A stretch of 64,000 nt of DNA from positions 1,887,109-1,951,108 of the forward strand of contig ML677330.1 in NCBI GenBank assembly GCA_007922305.1. The letters are read 5' to 3'. The position numbers and the translations under genes were made by a program. Origin of the DNA: Dermatemys mawii (lineage: Eukaryota > Chordata > Testudines > Dermatemydidae). Positions 12,801 to 23,023 of this stretch are shown here, piece after piece (the first letter of the stretch is position 1; every line of letters starts with the position of its first letter). The notes beneath the pieces are model-generated. The model did not search any database. It had not been told where the DNA came from and worked only from the letters and a program-made list of their open reading frames with translations.

Positions 12801-15250
12801 TCATTACAAATACAATCAATAGTAAAGTGAAAAAAACAGTAAAACAAAGTCATAACCCACACACAATCCAGAGTCATCACCATTTGGAATACCATATTAA
12901 TGTCTAAAATGTATGCTGGCGTAGTTTATTGAACACAGTATTTTCACCTATACATAGGTTAGTATTTGTTTAATACACTTTCCATTATGAACAAATTAAC
13001 ATATTGTTAATAGTCTTTCAAGCAGATTAAACATCCAGTGAGCCTTTACAACCAGTCTATAAAGTAAGTAAATACCACTTAATAAAAAAAGATATGGGGA
13101 AAATGAGAAATAAAAGTCAACCAACTTGTCCGAGGTCACAAACGGTGGAAAAAGATCCTGACTTCCCAAACCCTAACTTAATCCTCAATACCACCAGTGT
13201 TTCAAGTTCAGATATTCCAGTACTGTGTGCTGGTGACAATTTTTTGTGGGGTGAGATGGAAATGGAATTGGTTGAGTATTTTTAAGAGCTGATAATTAGG
13301 ATGATTCAAATCCTATTACCAATACCCAGCACAGGGGACTCCACTTAAAGATGTGAACTATCCAAACAATATATTTGCAAACACCCCACTGCCTGCCTGT
13401 CTTGTTCTATCACTACAGTCACAAAGTTCATCCATTTTAAGATATTATAGATTCTCTGCTTCCCATGTGGATCCACCATCTCTGCTCCTCCTGCAACATA
13501 CCCTTCAGTAGATCCATACACAAGTTTTCACAGAAAGTTGAGATGATCCAGACTTATGAAGAACAGCAGAGTTTTATAAATGGAAAATGCCATCCTTGTG
13601 GTTCATAGCAAAAAGAAAAACACTAAGTAATGTAAGAACCCACCAAAAACAATATTGACTCCTGAGGGCGTTCTGCACCAAAAAAAATTAAAAATTAGGC
13701 ACCAAAACCTTAAAAATTATAGGCACATTTTAAAATTTTGCATGTTCTATCTGTCAAAAAATAAATGTAGAGGCTCCAGCATGGTAGTGGGGAGCACAGG
13801 CCACTGGTTGCACAAAGATGGAAGATCACCCTGCAAACCCCTCCCACCCCCACACTCCCAACAGACTCAGTGGTGAGGCTGCACCTGACCCTGACACAGC
13901 ACAAGGCCTGGGCCTGCCAGAAACACCCTGGGGCCCTTCCCCTCTGCACTGGGTGCATCACGTGTGGAGCATGTCGGCTCAACCAGGCAGGATCCAAGGG
14001 TGGAAGGCTCAATGTGTGTGTGGGGTGGGGTGAGAGGATTGTGAGGGGGACAATCTGGGTACAGGCAGCTCAGTGGAAGGTCCAGATGTGGGGGGATCTG
14101 GATACCCGGAGGCTCGTTGGGGGCAACAGGACTCTGCAGGGGCTTCCAGGTAAAGGTTGTTGGGATTCAGTGAAGGGATCTGGGTGTGGGGGTCTTGGTC
14201 CAGCTAGTTAGCAGTCAGTGGCATGGGGGTCCGGATGCAGGGGCTCAGGTTGGTGCATGGGGTGGGGCATCAGGGTGGGGGTTTAAGTACAGGGGGGTCA
14301 GTGGGGGTGATCTGGGTGCAGGGGTGGGGGTCTGGGTAGCAGGGGGCTCCAGATGCAGGGGTTGAAGTTCAGGTATGGAGGGCTAGTGGGGTTCTGGCTG
14401 TACTGGGTACGGCTTGGCAGCGTGTTGGGTTATGGGAAGTCCAGCTGCACAGGGGTTGGGTGGATGGGGAAGCAGCTCCTAATAGTGACCCCTTCCCACA
14501 GCTGAGGAGTGATGTGGGCAGGAAGCAGAGGAGGATGCTGAGCTTCCTGCAGCTGGGGGAGGTTTCTGGGGGTGGGTCTGACACTGCACCCCAATATAAA
14601 AGAGTTCCTTTTGGCTTATGTCACTTTGGAAGAAGTTTAAGGTAAACCCCCAAAAAGCCAACATTGTACCAAAATAAGTGTCCACACTATATTGGCATAT
14701 CAGCTTCACTAGTAAACATTTCTGAAATGGCAGAACAACTCTCTTCGGTAATTGACTTGATCACAAATATCCAGAACAATCTACTTTTGAAGGATACAAA
14801 GTCTCTTAGCTGTCCAAATATTTCATCCACTTTGCCAATCTGCTCTTTATTATCCAAGTAAACTGGTGCGTTGAAATAAGGCACTCTGTTTTCTTCCGTC
14901 GTGCATTTACACACAATGTCATCTTCACAAGGATGCATGAACTCTCCCAATACTGCAGTAAGGAAAATAAAGATGTACTAAAACCTGGAACATTCGTTCA
15001 AAAAGGAAATGAATACAGTCTCTCGAGATAACTTACTGACTACACTTTCAGGAGGTCCTTGATCATATCCTCTGTTGAAGCCTCCGCGTCCACCCCCTCC
15101 ACGCCCAAAGCCACCTCGTCCACCTCGATTGAAGCCACCTCCTCCGCCTCGATTGAAGCCACCCCCTCCGCCTCGATTGAAGCCACCCCCTCCGCCTCGA
15201 TTGAAGCCACCTCTGCCTCCTCCGCCACCTCCTCTGCCTCTAAAAGACAT
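9793..15250 (-). CDS. GAR1: GAR1, H/ACA ribonucleoprotein complex subunit 1 (6 coding exons)
   Basis: Joined exons on the minus strand: 15250-15037, 14952-14798, 11995-11936, 11246-11123, 10234-10160, 9806-9793 (TAA at 9795-9793). All junctions are AG/GT and phases agree, giving 213 aa (human about 217). Residues 1-70 are a Gly/Arg-rich RGG tail, about 71-165 the Gar1 core fold (motifs [57 protein letters not shown]), and about 166-213 a second RGG tail. Known role: with dyskerin, NOP10 and NHP2 it forms H/ACA RNPs that pseudouridylate rRNA and snRNA, and it joins telomerase; it acts in nucleoli and Cajal bodies. The start is the first ATG after an acceptor at 15261-15265 and matches the family N-terminus MSFRG. 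A 5' UTR intron separates it from the CpG-rich promoter near 18 kb. The gene is head to head with CFI. The identification is very secure. Confidence 0.97.
10160..10234 (-). CDS. GAR1: GAR1 coding exon 5 (C-terminal RGG repeats)
   Basis: 75 nt, phase 1 to 1. Acceptor 'ttgcag' and donor GTAAGT. Encodes Gly/Arg/Phe repeats ([17 protein letters not shown] type) typical of the GAR1 tail. Confidence 0.93.
10735..10990 (-). mobile_element. CR1 LINE 3' fragment, antisense
   Basis: Contains 'gagatctagtaggtcatccaa', the complement of the common CR1 3' end, followed by diverged 'ttccatcatctgatag' type text. Located in the GAR1 intron between coding exons 4 and 5. Confidence 0.55.
11123..11246 (-). CDS. 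GAR1: GAR1 coding exon 4 (end of core, start of C-terminal RGG)
   Basis: Acceptor 'ctgcag' at 11252-11247; donor GTAAGT at 11122-11117. Encodes [23 protein letters not shown] and then RGG repeats. Leaves one base (G) of a split codon. Confidence 0.96.
11936..11995 (-). CDS. GAR1: GAR1 coding exon 3 (core domain, short exon)
   Basis: A 60-nt exon missed by simple ORF calling. Acceptor 'ctaacag', donor GTGGGT. Encodes [20 protein letters not shown], which matches the family between RDF and FYIDP. Phase 0 on both sides. Confidence 0.94.
13075..13195 (+). repeat. MIR-like SINE fragment
   Basis: Contains 'ggaaaatgaga' followed by 'ccaacttgtccgaggtcaca', the degenerate MIR/CORE-SINE phrase (gggaaact.aggc ... 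cttgcccaaggtcaca). Old and diverged; within GAR1 intron 3. Confidence 0.5.
13780..14590. repeat. G-rich interspersed repeat block in a GAR1 intron
   Basis: A block of repeated 'ggatctgggtgcagggg' type phrases, compositionally unlike the AT-rich intron around it. It resembles the GC-rich internal parts of the hAT elements elsewhere in the window, but I see no clear terminal repeats. Open frames in it are spurious. Confidence 0.5.
14798..14952 (-). CDS. GAR1: GAR1 coding exon 2 (core domain, first half)
   Basis: Acceptor 'ctgcag' at 14958-14953; donor GTATCC at 14797-14792. Encodes [17 protein letters not shown] through FGQLRDF, the most conserved part of the Gar1 fold. 155 nt completes the codon split from the previous exon and ends in phase 0. 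Confidence 0.96.
15037..15250 (-). CDS. GAR1: GAR1 first coding exon (N-terminal RGG domain)
   Basis: Starts with ATG at 15250-15248, ten bases after acceptor 'tttag'. Ends before donor GTAAGT (complement of 15036-15031), leaving one base of a split codon. It encodes RGG repeats, including four near-identical 8-residue [12 protein letters not shown] units, then GPPESVV, which leads into the core domain. Confidence 0.96.
15130..15215 (-). repeat. In-frame 24-bp coding minisatellite in GAR1
   Basis: Repeated unit 'cctcgattgaagccacc' plus 'ccctccg' on the plus strand. Three to four nearly identical copies encode FNRGGGGG on the minus strand. Confidence 0.85.
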
Positions 15251-15814
15251 TTTCTACCTACTAAATGGGGAGAGGAGAAGAAAAAAGTCAGTCAATTAAA
15301 AAACAAAGAGGCCAAGGGCACTTCATGGCTTACTAAATTTCCAAGTTAGTTGAGACCCCAGAGTACCATATAACTTTGCCAATTTAACGCTTATTGATTT
15401 GATTCTTAACTGAAATATTCATTCATTGATCAAGTCAAGAGTTCATCTAAAATTAAAGCTACCACAAAGTCCATTCACAGAAGTAGAAGGGAAGGGAAGG
15501 ATTTTAGACTGGTACTTTTTGAACACACAGTGCAGTATAACAAACTTCTCCCCCTTCTTTTTCTATGATGGGACACCACAATAGATTTCAGCTATGACAC
15601 AAATTAATGATTGCAAAAAACAAGCACGATTTAGCATCCATTTGCATTTTTATCCTGAACATCCCCAAAATTAATCTTATTTACTCCCAATATTGCTGTA
15701 GGCTAAGTAAAGGTACACAGAGACCAAATATTTCATCCACCATGCCAGTCTAGGTAAAATCCTAGTGGAGATGAGGCAGTTTGTAGTTTCCATCTGAGGA
15801 GGCAGGATGAATTA

Positions 15815-16481
15815 GGTCTACACTGCAGTAAAAGACATGCAGCAGCAAGCTTCAGAGCCCAAATCCACTGACTCAGGCTTGGGCTGCAGGGCTAAAAAAT
15901 AGCAGTGTGGACATTAGAGCTTGGGCTGCAAGGTCTCAGAACTGGGCTTCAGTACGTATGCTGCTATTTTTAGCCCCACACCATGAGCCTGGGTCAATTC
16001 ATCCAGCCTCTGAAATTTGCTGCCACGGGTCTTTCATTACAGTGAAGACTTACCTTTAGGGTACATCTACAATAAGACACCTGCAGCTGGCCCACGTCTG
16101 CTGATTCAGGCTTGTGGGACTATAAAAACAGTAGTGTGGAACATTTGAGCTCAGGCTGGAGCCCAGCCTCTGAAGCCTGTTGCTGCAGGGGTTTTACTTC
16201 AGTGTATCCACGCCCTTAGGGTAAGTCTACACTGCAATTAGACATCCACAGCTGGCCCATGCCAGCTGACTTGGGCTCCCCGGGCTCCAGCTAAGGGGCT
16301 GTTTAATTGCAGTGCAGATGTTTGGAGCTCTGAGATCCTCCCACCTCACAGAGTCCTAGAGCCCAGGCTCCAGCAGCCCAAGCCTGAACATCTACACTAC
16401 CCTTAAACAGCCCCACAAGCCAATGTTGGTTGGCATGAGCCAGTTACAGGCTTTCAACTGCAGTGCAGATATACCACTGGA
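15815..16481. mobile_element. Three adjacent copies of a long-TIR non-autonomous DNA transposon
   Basis: Three consecutive units (about 15815-16058, 16063-16220, 16218-16481) each start with a 'ggta.gtctacactgca' type end and finish with its complement, with internal 'ggcccatgccagctgac' type motifs. The same end sequence recurs near 22993 and at 41089/42309. No transposase is encoded. They lie in the GAR1 5' UTR intron. Confidence 0.7.
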
Positions 16482-17261
16482 AAGCTTAGAGACAGCAGAA
16501 GCCTAGGCTTTACTTTGATGTGCTAACTTGGATGAACTCCCTTGTCTATACTAGGATTGTAGCACAAGTTAGCTGAGTGGAGCTGAGACACCTTTCCCTG
16601 GCACAAACAAGGGCCTGATGTGACTTCAGCATATTCCACACTGCAGGCTTCTCATGTGAACATGAAACCCGCTGGGCTGTGGCATTATTAGTAACACAGA
16701 CAATGGGTTTTACTCAGAACTCATTGGAGGCCCTCAGCAGGAATATTTTTGCTCCCTTCAATACTAAAACAGGTAAGTTCTTATAATAAACATTGAATAG
16801 GGGGACTCCTTCAGGTGCTCAGGACCCTAAGGAATTGCTTAGTGTGCTTATGCCTAGCGCAAGTTCTATGTTTACTGATCAGCACATCCCATTGTCAGAC
16901 ACACATGGGACCTGGCCTACAGCACCAGCTTAGGCACAAGGCACAGCAGCGACTGGCCACATATGAGGCCTGGCCACAAGACTGCTGGATTCTCTCTCTG
17001 GCTCTCCCAACACTGGGCCAGCGATGCAGGGCGGGGATCTGCAACCACCCCCGCAGCAGGTGGAGAGAAAGGTGAACAGTCCGTACGTGGCTGCCCACCT
17101 CAATGCTGGGCATAAGCCCAGCAATGGCCTCCCACAGCAACACCAGGAGAAGGTGAATGGTCTCAGGGAAGGTTAATTGCAGGTGGCACCCTCAGGCACA
17201 GAGCATGGGCAGAGATGTGGGTGGGGGAGAAACCTCAGCCCAAAATTGGGGAGGGGGGGGG

Positions 17262-17700
17262 GGGGGGCTTGATGTGCAATGGGACCCATCCCAGAGACAG
17301 GGAAACAGGGGAGGCTGAGGTACGATGGGACCCGGCGCAGAGACTGGGAACGGGGGGCTGAGGTGCGATAGGACCCAGCCCAGCCACGGGGAAACAGGGG
17401 GTGTTGAGGTGGGATGGGACCCGGCCCAGAGACGGGGGAACCGAGGGAGTGGGGAGGTTGAGGTGCAATAGGACCCAGCCTAGAGACGGGGGACGTGGGG
17501 CGGGGGTTGAGGTGCGATGGGACCCAGCCCAGAGACGGGGGAACCGAGAGGGAGGGGTTCAGATGCAATGGGACCTGGCCCAGAGACGGGGGAAGTGGGG
17601 GGGGCGGGGGTTGAGGTGCGATGGGACCCAGCCCAGGGACGGAGGAACAAGGGGAGGGGTCTGAGGTGCGATGGGACCCGGCCCAGAGACGCGGGGAGTC
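17262..17700. repeat. G-rich minisatellite, about nine units of 45-55 bp
   Basis: Degenerate tandem units built around 'gaggtgcgatgggaccc' followed by 'agcccagagacgggg'. The repeated core occurs near 17270, 17321, 17363, 17408, 17463, 17512, 17559, 17615 and 17667. It lies in the GAR1 5' UTR intron beside the promoter. A poly-G run of about 20 bases precedes it. Open frames across it come from the repeat and are not genes. Confidence 0.85.
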
Positions 17701-18310
17701 AGTATTTCGTTCTAAAAAGACCGTTAATATCGTTATTCAAAAGACGGAAGCTTCGACGCCCCGAGGAACGCAGCCACCTAGGAGAAAGTAGCGGCAGCCC
17801 CCAGTGCGAGGGCCCCTCACTCACCCACCACGAGAACCCCACGTGGCTCCTTACACAGGCCCGGCCAACCGGCCGCTACCGATGTCGTCAACAAACCGCG
17901 ACCGGGCAGGGCCGCGCGCCTCGAGTCACCAGTTCCTCTTCCTCAGCCAATCCCAGATGCGGACAAATGAACGTGCCGTAAAGCAAATGCCGTATTTCAC
18001 ACCGCTTTTGCGTCAGTTAAGCCGTTTACGACAGTTTGGGAGCCGTGGCAATCGCCTCCCAGAGCGCCAGCGCAGTACTCCGGAAACGGGGACTGGCTGA
18101 GAACTTGCTGCGGCGACCAATGAAAGAAAGCCTCCCTCCTTCCCGTCCCCGCCCCCTCGGCCGTCAGTGGCGTCCAGAGGAAGAATTGCTTTCTGAGTTT
18201 TGACACGGGGGCGGGAAGAGTACGAGGCGCATGCGCAGGAGCGTGGCGTTGGCGTTTCCGTCTTCTCTAGCCAATCCCAACACCAGCCTCCGCCCCGCGC
18301 GCGCTCTCAA
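17690..18310 (-). promoter_or_regulatory. GAR1 CpG-island promoter with NRF1-, ETS- and CCAAT-type sites
   Basis: A CpG-rich block upstream of GAR1 in otherwise AT-rich DNA. It holds a perfect NRF1-like palindrome GCGCATGCGC at 18227-18236, an ETS-like CCGGAA at 18080-18085, and CCAAT sequences near 17945, 18117 and 18272. These are common in promoters of housekeeping ribosome-biogenesis genes. The transcription start is not determined. Confidence 0.65.
17825..18060 (-). other. GAR1: Probable untranslated first exon of GAR1
   Basis: The GAR1 ATG lies ten bases after a good acceptor (15265-15261), so a 5' UTR exon must lie upstream. The best donor in the CpG island is minus-strand GTGAGT (complement of 17824-17819). 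The upstream boundary near 18060 is a guess. Confidence 0.4.
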
Positions 18311-18344
18311 GCCGCTGGTTGGCCTGCTCAGCGCTGCCTGGCCG

Positions 18345-18600
18345 GCACCCCTCCCCCAGTCGCTTCCTACACCCAAACTCCCTCCCAGAGCCTGCATCCC
18401 GAACCCCCTCCTGCACCCCAACCAGCTACCCCAGCCCTGAGCCCCTCCCACACCCAAACTCCCTCCTGCCCCAAGGTCAGCCTGGAGCCCCCACCCACAG
18501 GCCGAACCTCTTGGCCCCAGTCCAGAGCCCGCACCCCTTCTTGCACCCCACCCCCTGTCTCAGCCCAGTGAAGCTGAGCGGTGGGGGAGATTTGTTAAGC
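18345..18600. repeat. C-rich internal part of a hAT-type repeat
   Basis: Tandem-like 'ctcccacacccaaactccctcc' phrases like those inside the 23.0, 36.0 and 38.9 kb hAT elements. No termini were identified. It abuts the distal side of the GAR1 CpG island, and open frames here are repeat artefacts. Confidence 0.5.
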
Positions 18601-19110
18601 TTATACAAAGCACATGAGATCTTTTTACAGGGGCGAAGGCAACACACCACATCTATTGAGACTAGAGCAGTTAGCACGTGCTTTTCAGTCCCACACACCC
18701 ACCCCTTGCACACAGTCCCACAGGTCAGTGTTCATAGTTACCAGTCCAGAGTCTGGATCAATCTAGTGGCCAGCCAGATTGGTTGCAGAGGGAAGCCCGG
18801 CTCTGTCGGTTGCGATCCAATGCTCCTGGAGTTGTGGGTAGACGAACCCAAAGTTCCATTGCAAAGCACCCTGTTCTAATAGTCCTTTTTCTACCTTTAA
18901 GACTATGGATTTTGCTGTGTCATTTATGACCGGTTACTCCTTAATTGGTGTTATTTTTTTGATGTTAACACTCCAATGCACTTCTGAGAGGGTCATCCTG
19001 TCCTGGTGTCAATTTAATCAATTATCTTTAGGGTGCCAGCCTCCACCAGAGGCTTGTCAATCTGCCTTTCCTCAATTATGGATGCACGTTGATGGTTCCC
19101 TGGTGTCGTT
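18600..19110. other. Unclassified, possibly repeat-derived
   Basis: Moderate-GC sequence without a convincing exon. Together with 19842-20560 it could be an LTR-like repeat interrupted by the 19111-19841 element, but I cannot show paired LTRs. Confidence 0.3.
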
Positions 19111-19841
19111 TAGGACTCAGCTACACTTGCATGTTATACCGCAATAAAGCCACGCAGAGTGCTCTATCTTACTCCCCATCCACACTGGCAAAACACGCAG
19201 AGCACTCTGACTCCTTGGCTAGAGCGCTCCTGGTACTCCAGCTTGGTGAGAGGATGAACATCTGATGCGTATTGGGTGAGATGCCCCAGCAGCAGTGTGA
19301 ACGAGGAGTTGCATTATTGCTCTCTGATTGATCTGCGGAAACATCCCATAATCCCCTTAAGTCAAGTGGCCACCCTTCTCGTGAAATCAGCTACAGGAAT
19401 GCAGAAGTGCCCTTTTAAAGCTCCATTTCAGACAGACAGGTGCTTATTTGCTCAGAGACCAAGCAAACAATAAATGTTTGCTTTGAGTGAGTGAGAGAGA
19501 GGTAGTGGGGGGGGGAGGTCTGAACTCACAAGACAGCATGCTGACACACTGTCAGCACCCCAAAAGCCCACTCTTTCTCCCCTCCCCCATACACACAACA
19601 CACTCCCTGTCACACTTCCCCCCCACCCTCCACATTTGAAAAGCATGTTGCAGCCACTGGAATGCTGGGATAGCTGCACATAATGCACTGCTCCCAATGC
19701 AGCTGCCAGTGCCGCAAATGTGGCCACACCAGTGCGCTTGCAGCTGTCAGTGTGGACATACTGTGGCGCTTTCCCTAGCGTGCTCTCTGAAGGCTGGTTT
19801 AACCCAAAGTGCTCTACATCTGCAAGTGTAGTCAAGCCCTA
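19111..19841. mobile_element. Non-autonomous TIR DNA transposon
   Basis: Left end 'taggactcagctacacttgca' is complementary to right end 'tgcaagtgtagtcaagcccta'. The inner arms also match ('agtgctct' motifs). No transposase frame. Confidence 0.7.
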
Positions 19842-20764
19842 CGTCTCTTCACTCGTCCTTCCTTGACCATCTGACTTTAACAATGTCCTTCACACCTTGT
19901 CTTTTTCTGATGCATTCACTCCTCATTCATACAAACAGTCTTTCACAGAGACCTTCAAAGTTATACAAACAGCAGTGTTTTATGTTGAGCAAAAAGGATA
20001 TTGTAAATTAAACCTTACTAAATCTTGTGACCAAAACCATTCACACTGGGGCCCGGGCCTTCAACATGCCTCTAATCTCATTGACATAGACACAGTACAA
20101 GATCCTGTCTCTTACTAACTAAACCTTAAAAAAAAGAAATGTATATTTAACTAAAGGGCCTAATTTGTAATGCATATAGGAAACAAGATCCCATAGTAAA
20201 AATTGTAACTTATCCTAAAACAGATGGTGACCATAATCAGCCATAAGGATTGTTCTGGTCTGTCCCTGCCTTTACATCAGTACAGATGCTGGCAGTCTGT
20301 CAGATGCATTTCTACCAATGTCTCAGAGGGTCATTCCTTTCTGCTGTTCAAAAAGGGTGGCAGGCAGGATGATCAAACCATACATTAATACATGTACATA
20401 ATACTACATTATTATAACCGTCTATCATTATAACCTCAAATACAAATATAAAATCCTACTACAGAGTGAGCAACGGAGGGAGGAGGACTGGAGTGAGCAG
20501 GAGGCAGGGCCTCAAAGACAGGGCTAGGGTGTTTGGGTTTGTACGATTAGATAGTTGGCAAGCCTACACATAATACTCACCTAACTCCTGGTGCAGACAG
20601 CGCTGTGTCGATGAGAGGGCTTCCCCATCAGCATAGCTGCTGACTCTCGAGGAGGTGGAGAGTTTACACCGATGGGAGAAGGTCTCCTGTCAATATAGAT
20701 AGCATCTTCACTAAGCGCTACTGCAGCACAGCTGCAGTGCTGTAAGGGTTGACAAGTCCTGAAT

Positions 20765-21680
20765 ATGAGATAGTGTGATGCTGTTGCAAATGAGGCTAAT
20801 TTCATTCTGTGGTGTATTAATGGTAGTATCAGTTGTAAGACACAGGAGGTAATTGTCCTGCCATTACTAGGCAGTGATGAGGCCTCGCATGAACTTCTGT
20901 GACCAGTTCTGAGCACCACACTTTTAGAAAGGTGACACTGGAGAGAGTCCAGAGCAACAGAAAAGATAAGAGGTTTAGAAAACATGACCTATGAAGAAAG
21001 GTTGAAAGAATTGAGCATTCTTAGTCTAGATAAGAGAAGGCTGAAGGAGGTTGTCACAACATACATGTGTAAAAGATTGTTTAAAAGAAAACAGTGCTCA
21101 ATTGCTCCCCAAATTTGCCAAGGGTTGGACAAAAAAATAATCGGCTTAGTTTGCAGCAAGGGAGATAGATATTTGGAAAAACTTTCTAACTATAAGTATA
21201 AACAGTAGAACAAGTTACCTGGGGAGGTTTTAAGAACAGGTCAGACAGACACCTGACAGAATTGGTCTAAGTTAGGGCTCGGCAACCTTTCAGAAGTGGT
21301 GTACCGAGTCTTCATTTATTCACTTTAATTTAAGGTTTCGTGTGCCAGTAATACCTTTTAACATTTTTAGAAGGTCTTTTTCTATAAGTCTATAAAATAT
21401 AACTAAGCTATTGTTGTATGTAAAGTAAATAGGTTTTTAAAATGTTTAAGAAGCTTCATACAAAATTAAATTAAAATGCAGAGCCCCCCAGACAGGTGGC
21501 CAGGGCCTGGGCAGTATGAGCGCCACTGAAAATCAGCTTGTGTGCTGCCTTTGGCACCCATGCCATAGGTTGCCTATCCCTGGTCTAGGTAGACTCAATC
21601 CTGCGTCAGCCGGGGAAATGGACTAAATGACCTTTTGAGGTCCCATCCAGCCCTGCATTTCTGTAATTCTAGCACCCTCT
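20765..21680 (+). mobile_element. CR1 LINE, 3' part, sense orientation, interrupted by a hAT
   Basis: Contains 'gttctgagcaccac', 'gagagagtccagagcaacag', 'cctatgaagaaaggttgaa', and after the interruption 'gaccttttgaggtcccatcc' and 'ctgtaattcta', which is the ordered CR1 3' region. Reading frames are broken. Confidence 0.8.
21273..21582. mobile_element. hAT element nested in CR1
   Basis: Ends TAGGGCTCGGCAACCT and AGGTTGCCTATCCCTG. Flanks are gtctaagt (21265-21272) and gtctaggt (21583-21590), a 7/8 target duplication. In inverted orientation relative to 1998-2311. Confidence 0.88.
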
Positions 21681-22089
21681 AAAAGAAATCTAATTAATCT
21701 CAAATAATCATATTAACCCAGTAGTTTGAGGTCTCACATTTCTGCCCTGACCCTGCCTCCTGATATTTGTTGTTGCACAATCACATTTTCCTGATTTTAA
21801 AAACACATTCCCCTGTTGATGTTTGAACGACCCTTACGAGTAGCAAGGGAATCTGTATAAAGGCCCTGATCCTGAAATCTATGCCTGAGGCATCATACTG
21901 AAGTCCCTTTGAACTGTGAAATTCTAGAGACAGCTTCGATCTTGGGGTTTATTCAGCTACAGCTAATGTGAATTAGCTTTTGACATTAATTAATGTCAAT
22001 TAATTCAGCTACAGCTGTTGTACAATATTTTGTCTCATCCTGCTTTAAACTTGAATAAGCTTTGGGCTGCATTTGTACATTAAAAGAAA

Positions 22090-22690
22090 AAAGTCATCCC
22101 ACAGCCGTAACAGCCTCTGATAAACGTGTATGACAGAGCGCACAACCTTCTCCAATCTCATTGCCAGAACTTTTGCCAGTATTTTGATATCACTGTTAAT
22201 AAGTGATATTGGCCTGCCTCTGGAACACAGTGTGGTAAGTCTTCTTGGTTTACTAATAACTGATAATAGAGCTTCCCTTGTGTGTAGGGAAAGGTGGTCT
22301 CCAGAAGGGACTCACTAAACAGCTCAAGCATCTTGACAGTTGGAGTTCAAGGAAATGTCTATAGAACTTGGCAGAGAGGCCATCCATCTATGGGCTTACT
22401 TTCGTTTTCTTTATTTCCTCAATTAATTTGATCTCCCTTAGGGGAGCGTTAAGTTGTCCACACTGGTCAGGTGTAATTTGTGGTAATGGAATTTTTTTGA
22501 AAAACAGATCCAAAGCATATGTGGAGAGATTTGTTTCCAATTTGTACAGATCATTATAAACATTCAAGGACACTTTATGAATATCTTTAGGTGCATGTAA
22601 GCATATTTTTGGCCCTTTTCCTCCCTCTGCTCTTTTTAAATGCTTCGGCTGATTTAGTACTCTTTCCCTGGTATTTGGAATGATTGAGAA
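22090..22690 (-). pseudogene. L1-type LINE ORF2 reverse-transcriptase fragment
   Basis: The complement of 22165-22215 reads as the L1 RT motif PISLINSDIKILAKVLA-like, and the complement of 22388-22573 encodes a stretch resembling the linker just before the RT domain ('LPQITPDQCGQLNAPL'). Stops and frameshifts show it is a decayed piece. L1-family membership is inferred from these motifs. Confidence 0.7.
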
Positions 22691-23023
22691 ATACAGAAGT
22701 GAATGATAAATTAGTACTGTTAACGATGTTGCTTTAGTTCCTCATATTTTAAATGTTTATAAGTTGAGTGGTGACTGGCACTAACAAGGAGACTGATGCG
22801 GTTGCAGTATTCTGTTTATTAACTCACTTGTTAGTAAACAAGCACACTCTATCTAACTCATAAGTACAAGTACTTTTATTGCATATTGATTTCATGATAC
22901 TGCTGGATAACATAAGGGAAGGATTTGCAAGTTTAATTTTTCAGCATAGGATGCTAGAGCAAATAGCTGTCTGGGGTTCAGTGATCACTTAGGCTATGTT
23001 TATGCTGCAATCATAGGCTATGA

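Noticed and set aside
15059..15349. Ser/Ala/Thr-rich plus-strand frames opposite GAR1 exon 1
   Set aside because: Shadows of the RGG repeats in other frames.
17262..17700. CRISPR-like array
   Set aside because: Units are adjacent and degenerate with no unique spacers; the window is a vertebrate genome.
17401..17981. Open frames across 17.4-18.0 kb on both strands
   Set aside because: Produced by the minisatellite, whose units lack stops.
18319..18879. 186-codon plus-strand frame
   Set aside because: The Pro/Ser-rich first half is a C-rich repeat phrase found in several hAT interiors; no homology is recognisable.
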